The notes under the pieces: model-generated
Databases searched by the model: none
Told to the model about the DNA's origin: nothing
The model's input: the letters and a program-made list of their open reading frames with translations, nothing else
Program-made: the position numbers and the translations under genes
Assembly: GCA_964556755.1 (NCBI GenBank)
Contig: CAZKXI010000003.1
Span: 186,001 to 250,000, forward strand
Source of the DNA: UBA4085 sp964556755
GTDB lineage: Bacteria; Acidobacteriota; Aminicenantia; Aminicenantales; UBA4085
Length of the DNA: 64,000 nt
Direction: 5' to 3'
Shown here: piece by piece, positions 26,603 through 34,003 of the stretch
Layout: every line of letters begins with the position of its first letter
How positions within the stretch are numbered: position 1 is the first letter of the stretch

Positions 26603-26618
26603 TGCAATCATCGTGCCA
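26603..26618 (-). promoter_or_regulatory. Sigma-54 promoter of the HerA operon
   Basis: On the minus strand CTGGCACGATGATTGCATAG: TGGCACG (26618-26612), 4-nt spacer, TTGCA (26607-26603). This matches the -24/-12 consensus YTGGCACGNNNNTTGCW at every conserved position. Expected transcription start is about 26593, leaving a ~25-nt leader with the GGAGG ribosome site. Such promoters need an AAA+ bacterial enhancer-binding protein. Confidence 0.75.
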
Positions 26619-26723
26619 GGCGTTAGCCGAGCATTGACTTGCGGATTCTGGTAAAATCAAACTATGGTTGTAAATCGTTCCTCGATAGTCGCGCTCATCT
26701 TTTCGCCGAGTGGATAACCGCTT

Positions 26724-27602
26724 ATGAACGCTCAAGTTATCCTCAATGCCCTCATCAGCGGTCTCACTTTGTCGATCCTTAGCCTGGGTTTCTCGATCAT
26801 CTATCGTGCGACCGGCATCTTCGCTATAGCCTTGGCCGGGGCATATGCCTTGGCTCCTTATTTAGCCCGCCAATCGTTCCAATTAGGCTCTACTTGGATA
26901 ACCGCGGTATCGATTTCGCTCTTGGCGCCAATCCTCATCATGGGCGCGGCCGAGCTATGGAATCATCGGCCTCTGTCAAAAAAATCAACATCCTTCGCGG
27001 GCCACTTCATGGTATCCCTGGGGCTATACATCGTTCTCATCCAGGTCATCGTTTTAGTCTGGGGGAACGAGTCGAGGACTTTCCGGTCCGGCGCAGATGC
27101 TACGTTCGCCTTGGGCAGAGGCATGATCCTGACACGCTCGCAAGTTATCGCTGCCGTAGTCTCGAGCCTGACGATCTCCGTTTTTTATCTTGGATTTCGG
27201 CATACGAACCTGGGTCTTCGACTCAGAGCGCTATCCGACAATCCAAATCAACTCGCGCTCTTAGGATGTAATATCCACTCTCTACGCCTTGTCGCCACGA
27301 CATTGGCAGGTTTATTGGCGAGCTTGAGCGGATTATTGACGGCTCTTGACGTCGGATTTGACCCATTTACCGGGATGCGGGCTCTCTTGCCGGCGATCGT
27401 CGCCGTCATCGTCGGGGGGAACGGATCCTTCTGGGCCCCTGTTATTGGCGGGATCCTAATCGGCTTTCTCAGGGTCGAAGTCGTATGGCTATGGTCCGCC
27501 CGTTGGCAAGAAGTCTCGACATTTCTAGTCCTCGTAGCCGTTCTCCTTCTGCGCCCGCAAGGCATCTTTGGAAAACGTGTTCGGGTGGAAGCGGAGTATT
27601 GA
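26724..27602 (+). CDS. livH: LivH-type ABC importer permease
   Basis: 292 residues with about eight membrane segments. Family features of branched-chain amino-acid permease LivH: LSILSLGFSIIYRATGIFAI at the start, RALSDNPNQLALLGCNI (EAA-like cytoplasmic loop), VDVGFDP-type loop ALDVGFDPFTGMRALLPAIV and the RPQGIFGKR end. Forms a heterodimeric channel with LivM. First gene of an operon that continues through RiPP genes to 35134. Upstream, TGGTAAAAT (26649-26657) looks like an extended -10. The ribosome site is weak. Confidence 0.88.
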   Translation: MNAQVILNALISGLTLSILSLGFSIIYRATGIFAIALAGAYALAPYLARQSFQLGSTWITAVSISLLAPILIMGAAELWNHRPLSKKSTSFAGHFMVSLGLYIVLIQVIVLVWGNESRTFRSGADATFALGRGMILTRSQVIAAVVSSLTISVFYLGFRHTNLGLRLRALSDNPNQLALLGCNIHSLRLVATTLAGLLASLSGLLTALDVGFDPFTGMRALLPAIVAVIVGGNGSFWAPVIGGILIGFLRVEVVWLWSARWQEVSTFLVLVAVLLLRPQGIFGKRVRVEAEY

Positions 27603-27605
27603 GAC

Positions 27606-28505
27606 ATGGATTATCTCTTTCATCTGCTCATTTACTTCGCGATCTATGCAATCCTGGCCCTCAGCCTTAATCTGATCGTTGGATACTGTGGCCTGATAAC
27701 GATGGCCCATGCCGCTTTCTTCGCATTTGGCGGTTATTCATATGCTCTTCTCACTCGGCTTCTGGGCTTTGGCTTCCTTGAGGCGGCGACTTGCGCTTTT
27801 ACTCTTTCCGGGATCATGAGCCTTAGCGTTTCTCTACCCTCTTGGCGCTTTCGCGGCGATCATTTTGTCCTAATGACTTTGGCTGGGCAGAGCTTTTTTT
27901 ACTCAGTGTTCAATAATTGGACTTCAATTGATTCGCCTATCGGGACTTGGAAGAATTTGACTAATGGCCCTTTTGGGCTCTCAAATGTTTCCAAACCTGA
28001 TATTCTTGGTATCAAAATAGAATCTAACGGTATCATATTTGTGCTTTTCTTTTTTCTCCTCTTTCTCAGCCTCCTTATTTTTTTTAGGCTGAAGTCGGCG
28101 CCTTGGGGGCGTCTGCTGAAATGCATGCGAGACGATGAGCTGGCGGTCAGGGCATTGGGAAAGAATACGAAATTGGCCAAGATTCATACTTTGGCGATCG
28201 CTTGCGCTTTTGCCGGTCTCTCGGGCGCAATGTATTCATCCTATGTAAGTTACATAGACCCCTCGAGCGCTAGTTTGGACGAATCGATTCTCCTCCTCAG
28301 TATGGTCCTGATTGGGGGAGTCGGCAATCTTCGAGGACCGATGATCGGGGCGGCGGTCCTTATCGGTCTGCCTGAAGTCCTGAAGTTCATCCAATTGCCC
28401 GCCTCTACCGCAGCGAACTTAAGGCTGTTGGCATACGGCTTGCTATTAATGATCATGGTTCGTTTGAGGCCCCAAGGGCTTGCCGGCGAATACAGATGGC
28501 AATGA
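27606..28505 (+). CDS. livM: LivM-type ABC importer permease
   Basis: 299 residues, starting 3 nt after livH. LivM hallmarks: NLIVGYCGLITMAHAAFFAF near the N-terminus, MRDDELAVRALGKNTKLAKI (cytoplasmic coupling loop), FAGLSGAMYSSYVSYIDPSS, LIGGVGNLRGPMIGAAVLIG and RLRPQGLAGEYRW at the end. The middle is lower in GC than the rest of the operon. Partner of LivH; substrate unknown but probably not ordinary Leu/Ile/Val given the RiPP genes downstream. Confidence 0.88.
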   Translation: MDYLFHLLIYFAIYAILALSLNLIVGYCGLITMAHAAFFAFGGYSYALLTRLLGFGFLEAATCAFTLSGIMSLSVSLPSWRFRGDHFVLMTLAGQSFFYSVFNNWTSIDSPIGTWKNLTNGPFGLSNVSKPDILGIKIESNGIIFVLFFFLLFLSLLIFFRLKSAPWGRLLKCMRDDELAVRALGKNTKLAKIHTLAIACAFAGLSGAMYSSYVSYIDPSSASLDESILLLSMVLIGGVGNLRGPMIGAAVLIGLPEVLKFIQLPASTAANLRLLAYGLLLMIMVRLRPQGLAGEYRWQ

Positions 28506-28517
28506 GGTGCCGAATCG

Positions 28518-30074
28518 ATGTTTGCCTCAACGGCTGCGGATCAAGGGCGGCTATCTCCCAAACAAGGGGGGAATCTGCCCGTTGTCGTGCTGGCGGCAGG
28601 CCGGCTGAATAAGGCGTTTGGCGGAAACTCCGTCCTTCGAGACATAAATCTGGAGCTTCGGGCCGGGGACGTCGTTCTGCTGCGAGGAGACAACGGCTCC
28701 GGCAAGACGACTCTTCTAAATATCCTGACCGGAAACCTTGAGCCCGATTCCGGCTGGATCCGCATGAATGCGGCCGGGAGTGAGGAATTATTCGAATTCC
28801 CCTTGCGTTGGCGGCAGCGCATCGATCCGTTTGAACGCTTCATGCCCGAGCGAATCGCACGCGAGTCGGTCGGCCGGACATGGCAGGATGTGAGGCTCTT
28901 CTCAACTCGGACGCTGGTTGATAACATCGCCGTCTCCAGGCCCGGCCAGCCGGGCGAGAGGCCCATGGCGGCTCTTCTCGGCTTGAGAGGGGCCGGGCCC
29001 GCGGAGGCGCGCAATCGTGCCGAATCGGCGTCGATCCTCGATCGGCTCGGGCTGAAAGGACGAGAAAATTCATCCGCCGATAAAATCTCACTTGGCCAGG
29101 CCAAGCGAGTGGCCATCGCAAGGGCCGTCCGCTCCGGGTCTCGGGTGCTCTTCCTCGACGAGCCGCTCTCCGGCCTTGACGGGGAGGGGATCGAGGGCGT
29201 GATGTCCTACCTGGAAGAGCTTGCCCACGGCGGAAAGTCTACGCTTGTCATCATCGAACACGTCCTGAATATCCCTCGAATTCTCGCTTTTGCCCGCACC
29301 GTCTGGACTCTGGCCGATGGGAGCCTTTCTGTCGAAAACCCGACGACTGTTCAAAAAGAGTTAAAGAATTTGACCGTCCCGGCCGACAGGCCAGCCTGGC
29401 TCCGAGAACTGGACCTACCCGGCTTGGAAGTGAGAAACGAGATCCTTCCGGCAGGCGCAACGTTGACTCGCATCAGGCGGCCAGGGATTCCCATCACCAC
29501 GAATCAGCCGGCGCTGGAATTGAAAAGTCTCGTCGTCTGCCGAGGGAGACGCGTTGTGATTGGAGGACGCGGAGCCGGCTCGCCGGATGGATTCGATTTG
29601 AGGATCATGGAAGGCGAGATCGCCGTACTTCAGGCTCCGAACGGATGGGGGAAGAGCAGCCTGATTCGAGCTATCTCTGGGCAGCTGCCGGCACAATCGG
29701 GAACCGTATCTCTTCATGGAGAAAGAATCGATGGATTACCCCCCTGGCGGCGAGTTCGAAAAGGACTGGCGATCCTTCCCTCTGATGATTTTGCATTCCC
29801 GAGCCTGAAGGTTGGAGAGGTTTTCCGTCTCGCGGGTCGGAAGGGCGCCGAGGTAGCCGGCGAGTCGTTGCGCGACCGATTCGTTTCGTGCCTAAGCGGG
29901 GGCGAGTCGCGCGCGGTTGCGGTCCGGACTTTGAGACCAGAGGGATTCGGCCTTTTTGACGAGCCCTTCGGCGCATTGGATCAAAAGATGAGCCGGGAGC
30001 TGTTGCGCCATCTGATTCTGGGCCGCTCGACAGCCCTTCTTACCGAGCCGCTGAGGAGGATGGAAGATGCCTGA
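28518..30074 (+). CDS. Fused LivG-LivF ABC ATPase
   Basis: 518 residues carrying both nucleotide-binding domains normally made as separate LivG and LivF. Domain 1 (~27-260): GDNGSGKTTLLN, a degenerate signature ISLGQAKRVAIARAV in place of LSGGQ, and VLFLDEPLSGLD. Domain 2 (~330-515): Walker A APNGWGKSSLI with Ala replacing the first Gly, signature CLSGGESRAVAV and FGLFDEPFGALD. It would energise LivHM. Domain 2 also lacks an obvious H-loop segment of usual length, so one site may be weak. Overlaps the next gene by 8 nt. Confidence 0.85.
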   Translation: MFASTAADQGRLSPKQGGNLPVVVLAAGRLNKAFGGNSVLRDINLELRAGDVVLLRGDNGSGKTTLLNILTGNLEPDSGWIRMNAAGSEELFEFPLRWRQRIDPFERFMPERIARESVGRTWQDVRLFSTRTLVDNIAVSRPGQPGERPMAALLGLRGAGPAEARNRAESASILDRLGLKGRENSSADKISLGQAKRVAIARAVRSGSRVLFLDEPLSGLDGEGIEGVMSYLEELAHGGKSTLVIIEHVLNIPRILAFARTVWTLADGSLSVENPTTVQKELKNLTVPADRPAWLRELDLPGLEVRNEILPAGATLTRIRRPGIPITTNQPALELKSLVVCRGRRVVIGGRGAGSPDGFDLRIMEGEIAVLQAPNGWGKSSLIRAISGQLPAQSGTVSLHGERIDGLPPWRRVRKGLAILPSDDFAFPSLKVGEVFRLAGRKGAEVAGESLRDRFVSCLSGGESRAVAVRTLRPEGFGLFDEPFGALDQKMSRELLRHLILGRSTALLTEPLRRMEDA

Positions 30075-30732
30075 GATTCAGGTTGCCCGCATCGATTACA
30101 AGACCCTCTTGGGAAGGATCCGCGAGGGAACGGCTGATAAGGAAGAGTATTTTCTCGTGCACCAGATACCGCATGCCCGCCCTCTGGCGGATCTGGTCGG
30201 GAAGGGAGATGTCTCTTGGCTGCTGGAGGCAATTGACTCCTCCGATGCAGCCCGAAGAGCGGCCGCATGGAGGCTGACGAAGCGCATCGGAGACGATCCC
30301 AGGATCAGCGAACGCCTCCAGGAATGGTGGGGCAAAGATATCCTGCCAATCGAGAGGGACGTGCTGCTATGGCGACTTCTTCAGTTTCCTGGGCTCCCCG
30401 TCCGTCTCCACCGCGAGATCTGTGGATGGGTCCAATCTGAGCCGGAAAGATTTCTGAATTCGTTGCTTGAACATTTGCGACCGCTGATTGATGAAGGGCA
30501 GGATTTCTTCGAAATCATGAGGGAATCCATCCAGGATAAAGGAAATCCCGCGACAAAGCTCTGGATTTACGCCGTCGCTGCGAGGCTTTTCGGCCTGGCC
30601 AATGACAGAATCAAAGAGGCGGAGAATCTGCTTGGCGCGCAGGGGTGTCCCCGGCTCCATGAATCCGAAATTTTTCAAACAATGAGCGAAGAAATCCGTA
30701 TAATGAAGTTGGAGAAAGAAGATGAAATCTGA
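30067..30732 (+). CDS. HEAT-like helical protein of the RiPP/importer operon
   Basis: 221 residues, all-helical: LVGKGDVSWLLEAIDSSD, ARRAAAWRLTKRIGDDPRIS, then several similar helical pairs. The pattern suggests HEAT/ARM-like repeats. No catalytic motif. Sits between the fused ATPase (8-nt overlap) and the candidate precursor (11-nt overlap). Could be a peptide-binding or scaffold protein for the biosynthetic complex; family not recognised. Confidence 0.62.
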   Translation: MPEIQVARIDYKTLLGRIREGTADKEEYFLVHQIPHARPLADLVGKGDVSWLLEAIDSSDAARRAAAWRLTKRIGDDPRISERLQEWWGKDILPIERDVLLWRLLQFPGLPVRLHREICGWVQSEPERFLNSLLEHLRPLIDEGQDFFEIMRESIQDKGNPATKLWIYAVAARLFGLANDRIKEAENLLGAQGCPRLHESEIFQTMSEEIRIMKLEKEDEI

Positions 30733-30901
30733 GGAGAATCGTGACCCGTCTGCCAAGGACCGGATTCCCCGGGCTAAGGTTTTAAAGCTGAGGGCGCCCC
30801 GAAAGCTGAAGTCCGGCGAGGCGCTGAAGGAACTCGTGTCGAAGAAGCGGGTCTTGCCTGCCTGCGAGTCCTCTTCAGCCTGCAGCCGCAGCGGCCGCTG
30901 A
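30722..30901 (+). CDS. Candidate azoline-RiPP (TOMM/LAP) precursor peptide
   Basis: 59 residues. ATG overlaps the upstream stop by 11 nt and has GGAG 8 nt upstream. A charged, Lys/Arg-rich leader (MKSEENRDPSAKDRIPRAKV, then LKLRAPRKLKSGEALKELVS) is followed by a short tail LPACESSSACSRSGR with two Cys and five Ser, suitable for heterocyclisation by the YcaO enzyme two genes downstream. Position immediately before the cyclodehydratase partner supports the call. Caution: another frame is also open through this stretch, and the small peptide could instead be an unrelated basic protein. Confidence 0.5.
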   Translation: MKSEENRDPSAKDRIPRAKVLKLRAPRKLKSGEALKELVSKKRVLPACESSSACSRSGR

Positions 30902-30920
30902 AAGTCCTGGAACCGGCCCC

Positions 30921-31829
30921 ATGGGAAATCGAAGGATCTCCGGACGTCCGGACGTGGCCTACGAGTTCACGGGCCGTGCGGCGGTCGTTGTGATCGACGG
31001 TGAGCCCGTCGCTGATCTCTTGATCGAGCCGGAGCTGGCTCCGCTCTTTAAGCAATTCTCTGGCTCGGCGGGGGAGGAGATCGACGAATCGGCTTTTCTC
31101 TGTTTATGGGAGAAGAACGGTACAAAGCGCGACAAAGCGTCCGCGTTTCTCGACACTCTTGTTGGGGAAGGCTTGGCCGTCAGGTATTCCTGCGCTTTAG
31201 GTGCCCGGAGCGCAGGCCGGATCGGCCGCTGGACATCGCATCTTGATGACGCATATTCTCGGCTGGAAAGATCTGCTGTCGTCGTGATAGGCCCTCAGAC
31301 GGGCTTGGAGGCTCTCTTCCGATGTTTGCACGCATGGCCGCTCCGATTCCGGGCACACACGCAGGATCATGGATCCGGCATCGTTGACGCTTTGCAGGTC
31401 GGTCCAAGGCCCGATCTGATCATATGCAGGGCTGACGCGAAGACGGATTTGGAGGCTATTTCAGCTGTCTGCACAAATAATGGCTGGCCGCTTCTACCTT
31501 TGCGGGAGGAGAACGGCGGCTGGTCGGCTGGACCGCTTTTTTTGACAGATGTCTCGCCTTGCCCGTCTTGCTGGCCGAAGGGGGGGCAGGGAATTGGGAT
31601 TGAGATTCAAGGAACTTCCGATCTGTCAGAGGACGAAGGCTGGCTTGCATTCTCGGATTCAGTGGCGGACTTCCTGGCCGGTTGCCCTTCCCGATCCCCC
31701 CTGCTGAATCGTTGGTCTCTCGATTCCCACGGTCGAGTTAGCCGCCAGGAGTGGACGTATCGCAATCCCCGTTGCTCGACCTGCGGCCGGGCCGTTCGGT
31801 TTCCGGAAAATGCTGTCGTCAACCTTTAG
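30921..31829 (+). CDS. TOMM E1-like (ocin-ThiF-like) cyclodehydratase partner
   Basis: 302 residues. The N-terminal ~70 residues are compatible with a RiPP recognition element (VVVIDGEPVADLLIEPELAP). The middle is Rossmann-like without an intact ThiF ATP loop, as in partner 'C' proteins. FLTDVSPCPSCWPKG (near 213) and NPRCSTCGRAV (near 285) supply a Cx2C...Cx2C zinc tetrathiolate, the mark of this family. It presents the precursor leader to the YcaO enzyme. No clear ribosome site; overlaps the YcaO gene by 20 nt. The upstream alternative frame reads naturally up to about 30955, so a start or frame error cannot be excluded. Confidence 0.72.
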   Translation: MGNRRISGRPDVAYEFTGRAAVVVIDGEPVADLLIEPELAPLFKQFSGSAGEEIDESAFLCLWEKNGTKRDKASAFLDTLVGEGLAVRYSCALGARSAGRIGRWTSHLDDAYSRLERSAVVVIGPQTGLEALFRCLHAWPLRFRAHTQDHGSGIVDALQVGPRPDLIICRADAKTDLEAISAVCTNNGWPLLPLREENGGWSAGPLFLTDVSPCPSCWPKGGQGIGIEIQGTSDLSEDEGWLAFSDSVADFLAGCPSRSPLLNRWSLDSHGRVSRQEWTYRNPRCSTCGRAVRFPENAVVNL

Positions 31830-33111
31830 GTCGCGTCCCGGTGTGGATCTCGGGAAATTGACTGGAAAATCAGGTTCAATCAAGGACTTGATCTCTTTCC
31901 CACGGTCGCCGCTCGACCTTCCCTTTCATGTCGTTACCGCCAGGGTTGATGACCGCTATGAGCGAGGTCTCTCCGAATCCATCACTCGGTGCGTGGCCAG
32001 CGGCGTCTCGACGGACCCGGTCAATGCGGCCGCTGCTGCAATCGGAGAGGCTTGGGAGCGAATCGCCTATGTCCACGCCTGGGATAGCCGCCGGCTCACT
32101 CCCGATTGTCGGATGGAAAATGAGCTTTCAGCGGAGGAATTGGAGGCCTTGCCATATCTGCTGGACAGAGGGACGGGGCGCAAGGCTTGGGCCGAACGCG
32201 CAGTCGGCCTGCCTTGGGGGCCGGTATCCTATCTTGAATATCTCGGACGGGATTCCTTCTCTCCTAAGAAGCTTCCCGCCTTTCTTGATTCATCGGCTGG
32301 GGCTACATCACTCTTCGAGACCACCAACGGCCTTGCTTGCGCGGGATCCTTTGAGACCGCGTTGGACCGGGCCGCGTGCGAGGTTGTCGAGAGAGATGCC
32401 TTGATGCTCGTCTGGCTGACGGGGCGGGGCGGAATTCGCGTGGATCCGTCTCGATTCCTGTCTCCGGATCTTTGCGATCACATTTCCCGTCTCTCGGATA
32501 TGGGTATTCGGGTCGTCATGCGCGATATCTCCACCGGCCTGGGTTTCCGCGTCTTCCTGACAGCCATTACGGCTTCGTTTCCCGAGCGCCGAACAGCCGT
32601 GGCTTTTGGAGCAGGCGCCCACGTGTCGGCGCGAAGAGCGGCGCGCCACTCCTTCCTCGAGGCCGGATTGAGCTGGCGGGGTGTGGCCTGGCGGGCGATC
32701 GCGGCAGATCGTCCGGAATCGGACGTCCCTCCTCGCAGCTTTTCGGCTCATAGTGAATACTATTCCGGCTGGGATCGGATGCACTTGCTTGAGTTTCTCG
32801 TCGCGGATGAAAGATTCACGGAATCTCCGTCTGAAGACGCGGAGAAGAACGGCGAGCCCGGCGGGGACTGCGGGGCGATCGACATCTTGAGGGAGAGGGG
32901 ATTTCGGGTCTTTGCCGCCGACATCACGCCAAGCGAAGCCGATTCGCTGGGGCTGAAGGTGGTTCAAGCCGTCATCCCGGGGCTCGTTCCTCTTTATATC
33001 GGAGATCGCTGTGCGGACGAGTTGGCTTGGGCGCGGCTCCCAACGACCATAGGCGGTAATGAAGTTGCGCGGCCGGAGTTCCTCAACCAGGGATATCACC
33101 CCTGGCCTTGA
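31810..33111 (+). CDS. YcaO-domain cyclodehydratase
   Basis: 433 residues. YcaO motifs in order: VTARVDDRYERGLSESITRC, NAAAAAIGEAWERIAYVHAW (ATP/Mg Glu), ETTNGLACAGSFETALDRAA and CEVVERDALMLVW (ERD). It uses ATP to activate backbone amides and form thiazoline/oxazoline rings from Cys/Ser/Thr. The C-terminus ends NQGYHPWP, a shortened form of the Pro-rich tail found in azoline YcaOs. Neighbours (zinc partner upstream, SagB dehydrogenase downstream) complete a TOMM/LAP synthetase. Confidence 0.87.
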   Translation: MLSSTFRSRPGVDLGKLTGKSGSIKDLISFPRSPLDLPFHVVTARVDDRYERGLSESITRCVASGVSTDPVNAAAAAIGEAWERIAYVHAWDSRRLTPDCRMENELSAEELEALPYLLDRGTGRKAWAERAVGLPWGPVSYLEYLGRDSFSPKKLPAFLDSSAGATSLFETTNGLACAGSFETALDRAACEVVERDALMLVWLTGRGGIRVDPSRFLSPDLCDHISRLSDMGIRVVMRDISTGLGFRVFLTAITASFPERRTAVAFGAGAHVSARRAARHSFLEAGLSWRGVAWRAIAADRPESDVPPRSFSAHSEYYSGWDRMHLLEFLVADERFTESPSEDAEKNGEPGGDCGAIDILRERGFRVFAADITPSEADSLGLKVVQAVIPGLVPLYIGDRCADELAWARLPTTIGGNEVARPEFLNQGYHPWP

Positions 33112-33124
33112 TGGGAGAGATCCA

Positions 33125-33979
33125 ATGCCCGACTTGGCTTCTCTGTTTTTACTCGAAGGCGACCCCGAGGATCATCTTTGGGAGCTATACCATGCCAACA
33201 GCAAGCTGACACGGTTTGCTCTTCCGCCCGCCCGATTGGAGGAAGATCCGGTCGCGGCGCTCAATCAGGAAGTTCGGAAGACCAAGATAGCGGAGATCGA
33301 GACCGCGGTCGGAACTGGCGGCAAACGCTACTCCACGGCAGAAGGAATCGAGCTCCCGAGTGGATTTCCGCCCGCGCTATCGATGCCTTTCCGGGAAGTC
33401 CTTGAGAAGCGTGCCAGCCTTCGCGATTTTGGCGGGGCCACGATATCGCTCGAAAATCTATCGGCCCTTGTCTCCTCGGCCAATGGAACAAACCGAGTCC
33501 GTTCTTCATCGGAGCGCCTAGACGTCCCGACTAGATTCATCCCTTCGGCCGGAGCTCTCTATCCCCTGGAGCTGTATTTATTGGCTCCCCAACCTCTGGC
33601 CGGACCCGAGGAATCTGCAGCGGAAGGCGTCTGGCACTATGAGCCGAATGAACACCGTCTGGAGCGCATACTCAGATGCCCGCCCGAGCGGATTCGCACA
33701 TGCTTTCAGTCCTGGCCAGAGAATCCCCCCTCGCTCGTTGCTGTCTTCACCGGCGTCCCGAAGAGGCAGACATGGAAGTACGGCAACCGTGCCTACCGAT
33801 ACACGCTCATGGAGGCGGGACATGCGGCCCAAAACCTGATCCTTTGCGCCGCCGCTTTGAATCTTCGGGCCTGTCCGGTCGTCGGATACTATGATGACGC
33901 AGTCCATGATCTGTTGGATATTGATGGCCTTAACGAAATCGCGCTCTATTGCGTTTTCCTGGGAACCGAATGGTTGTAA
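33125..33979 (+). CDS. SagB-type FMN-dependent azoline dehydrogenase
   Basis: 284 residues from ATG 33125, chosen for the GGGAGAG site 7 nt upstream; an earlier in-frame start lies inside the YcaO gene. Nitroreductase-fold motifs: KRASLRDFGGATISLENLSA, RFIPSAGALYPLELYLLAPQ, WHYEPNEHRLERI, YRYTLMEAGHAAQNLILCAA and ACPVVGYYDD. SagB-type enzymes oxidise azolines to aromatic azoles with FMN. Follows YcaO by 13 nt. Confidence 0.85.
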   Translation: MPDLASLFLLEGDPEDHLWELYHANSKLTRFALPPARLEEDPVAALNQEVRKTKIAEIETAVGTGGKRYSTAEGIELPSGFPPALSMPFREVLEKRASLRDFGGATISLENLSALVSSANGTNRVRSSSERLDVPTRFIPSAGALYPLELYLLAPQPLAGPEESAAEGVWHYEPNEHRLERILRCPPERIRTCFQSWPENPPSLVAVFTGVPKRQTWKYGNRAYRYTLMEAGHAAQNLILCAAALNLRACPVVGYYDDAVHDLLDIDGLNEIALYCVFLGTEWL

Positions 33980-34003
33980 AATGTCCTTAGAGGGTAGGGA
34001 GTC

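Noticed and set aside
30778..30957. Alternative frame through the candidate precursor, reading naturally into the zinc-partner gene region
   Set aside because: It starts right after a stop with no start codon and ends in the wrong frame for the downstream gene. It would need a frameshift; kept only as a caution.
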